NCBI GenBank assembly: GCA_964463355.1
Contig: CAYXBP010000012.1
Span: forward strand, 1 to 51,113
Direction: 5' to 3'
From: Firm-04 sp964463355
GTDB taxonomy: Bacteria > Bacillota > Clostridia > Oscillospirales > Ruminococcaceae
DNA: 51,113 bases
In this document: piece by piece, positions 50,386-51,113 of the stretch
How the letters are laid out: every line of letters begins with the position of its first letter
Numbering within the stretch: position 1 is the first letter of the stretch
Notes under the pieces: generated by a model
Told to the model about the DNA's origin: nothing
Databases searched by the model: none
Seen by the model: the letters and a program-made list of their open reading frames with translations, nothing else
Made by a program: the position numbers and the translations under genes

Positions 50386-51055
50386 CCTTCTCCTTTAATC
50401 TTGCAAACAGCTGTATCTGCAAGCGAATCATTTCATAATACATCGGAATGCCGCCAATGATGAAAACAAGGTCGGCAAAGTGAAAAGCCATTTCGCCGAT
50501 GTGAAAAACAGCGTAATCTTTTCGTATCATAGTGCCGATACAGATCACGATAAAAAACAAATGCGTTTCAATTGGCCCAAGCCTGGGAAATAGAAACTCA
50601 TTGAAGTAGCGTATGTAATTCATTGCTGTAAATATAATCAGTGCATAAACTGGCACAAGGAAAACAGCAATCCGATAATCGACATAGCCTGAAAACATCA
50701 GAGCAATGATCAGGTAAGTGATATGTAGGATATCCGTCAGCAGATCAAAATAGCCACCAGCAGCAGAGGTCATATTCCTTGTGCGCGCCACATAGCCATC
50801 AAGATCATCGCATATCAGGTGGCAGATGATTCCGCAGACGGTACCGATCAGGAAATAGGGTGATAGCCCTGCAAGAAACGCACAGAGAATGCCAAAAAAT
50901 CCCCCGATTGCTCCGATCAGTGTGATTTGATTCGGCGTTGCGCTTTTGGGGATATGTGTTCCGATATACTTGTACAGAAGCTGCTGTAGTCCCGTTTCCA
51001 GCTTGCTGGGTATGATTTTTTTCACATCTGGCTGATTATCATGTTTATGCATCAT
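50366..51055 (-). CDS. CDP-alcohol phosphatidyltransferase family protein
   Basis: The 229-residue membrane enzyme contains the complete family motif D(x)2DG(x)2AR(x)8G(x)3D(x)3D: Asp83, Asp86-Gly87, Ala90-Arg91, Gly100, Asp104 and Asp108. Five or six hydrophobic segments surround it. Such enzymes displace CMP from a CDP-alcohol by attack of another alcohol. A CMP-phosphonate has the same pyrophosphate-like linkage, so in this operon it may transfer a phosphonate headgroup onto a lipid (inference). GAGG stands about six bases before the ATG. The operon may continue beyond the window, though an AT-rich stretch (TATATTATAC) upstream could be a promoter. Confidence 0.88.
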   Translation of the reverse strand: MMHKHDNQPDVKKIIPSKLETGLQQLLYKYIGTHIPKSATPNQITLIGAIGGFFGILCAFLAGLSPYFLIGTVCGIICHLICDDLDGYVARTRNMTSAAGGYFDLLTDILHITYLIIALMFSGYVDYRIAVFLVPVYALIIFTAMNYIRYFNEFLFPRLGPIETHLFFIVICIGTMIRKDYAVFHIGEMAFHFADLVFIIGGIPMYYEMIRLQIQLFARLKEKDEQEKS

Positions 51056-51113
51056 CGTTTTTCCTCGTATAATATATTTTAGGGTGATTTAACGAGTACC
51101 CTAATAAACCTCA

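Noticed and set aside
45976..51055. phosphonate antibiotic or capsule cluster
   Set aside because: No tailoring enzymes, glycosyltransferases or exporter are visible in the window; however, upstream genes are cut off, so this is not fully excluded.

Overview
The window looks like a chromosomal segment of a strictly anaerobic Gram-positive Clostridium-class bacterium, most likely Ruminococcus-like (Oscillospirales). This is inferred from several things seen in the sequence. There is a Firmicutes-type gene order yicC-remA-gmk-rpoZ-priA-def-fmt-rsmB-rlmN-prpC-prkC-rsgA-thiN-spoVM. Ribosomal protein L27 carries a cleavable N-terminus next to its protease Prp. A secreted dockerin protein with long poly-Thr linkers is present, together with [FeFe]-hydrogenase maturases and a flavodiiron/rubredoxin/superoxide reductase set. 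No rRNA, tRNA, insertion sequence, prophage or CRISPR array was seen.

Layout. 1-17.4 kb (minus strand): a secreted C39-like peptidase; a long housekeeping operon for translation, ribosome maturation and signalling that ends in a 30-residue spoVM gene; then a membrane protein with a Rossmann domain and a C-terminal RyR-like domain. 17.4-17.6 kb (minus): a gene-free, strongly structured stretch ending in an intrinsic terminator, a candidate small RNA with C-rich loops. 17.8-20.2 kb (plus): oxygen and superoxide detoxification operon. 20.3-24.1 kb (minus): rplU-prp-rpmA-obgE-mrnC-yebC. 24.5-31.9 kb (plus): an acyl-CoA synthetase, an ABC exporter pair with an FtsX-type permease, and a secreted dockerin/CAP protein. 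32.0-41.2 kb (plus): a complete arginine biosynthesis cluster argG-argH-orf-argC-argJ-argB-argD-orf-argF preceded by a near-consensus ARG box. 41.2-45.9 kb (plus): a phosphodiesterase, then hydE-hydG-hydF behind a promoter, a ~180-nt structured leader and an intrinsic terminator placed just before hydE, which suggests a riboswitch or attenuator. 45.9-51.1 kb (minus): a tightly overlapping five-gene operon for phosphonate synthesis.

The phosphonate operon is the best candidate for an under-described system. It encodes PEP mutase, phosphonopyruvate decarboxylase, a fusion of a nucleotidyltransferase with an iron-type alcohol dehydrogenase, a permuted NlpC/P60-like protein and a CDP-alcohol phosphatidyltransferase. 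Read as a pathway it would run PEP -> phosphonopyruvate -> phosphonoacetaldehyde -> 2-hydroxyethylphosphonate -> CMP-hydroxyethylphosphonate -> transfer to a lipid alcohol, i.e. a phosphonolipid. The enzyme families are recognised from motifs; the final product is inference.

Start sites were reassigned where ribosome binding sites allowed. Several genes use non-ATG starts: the YugP-like protease (TTG), priA (GTG) and hydE (probably CTG).
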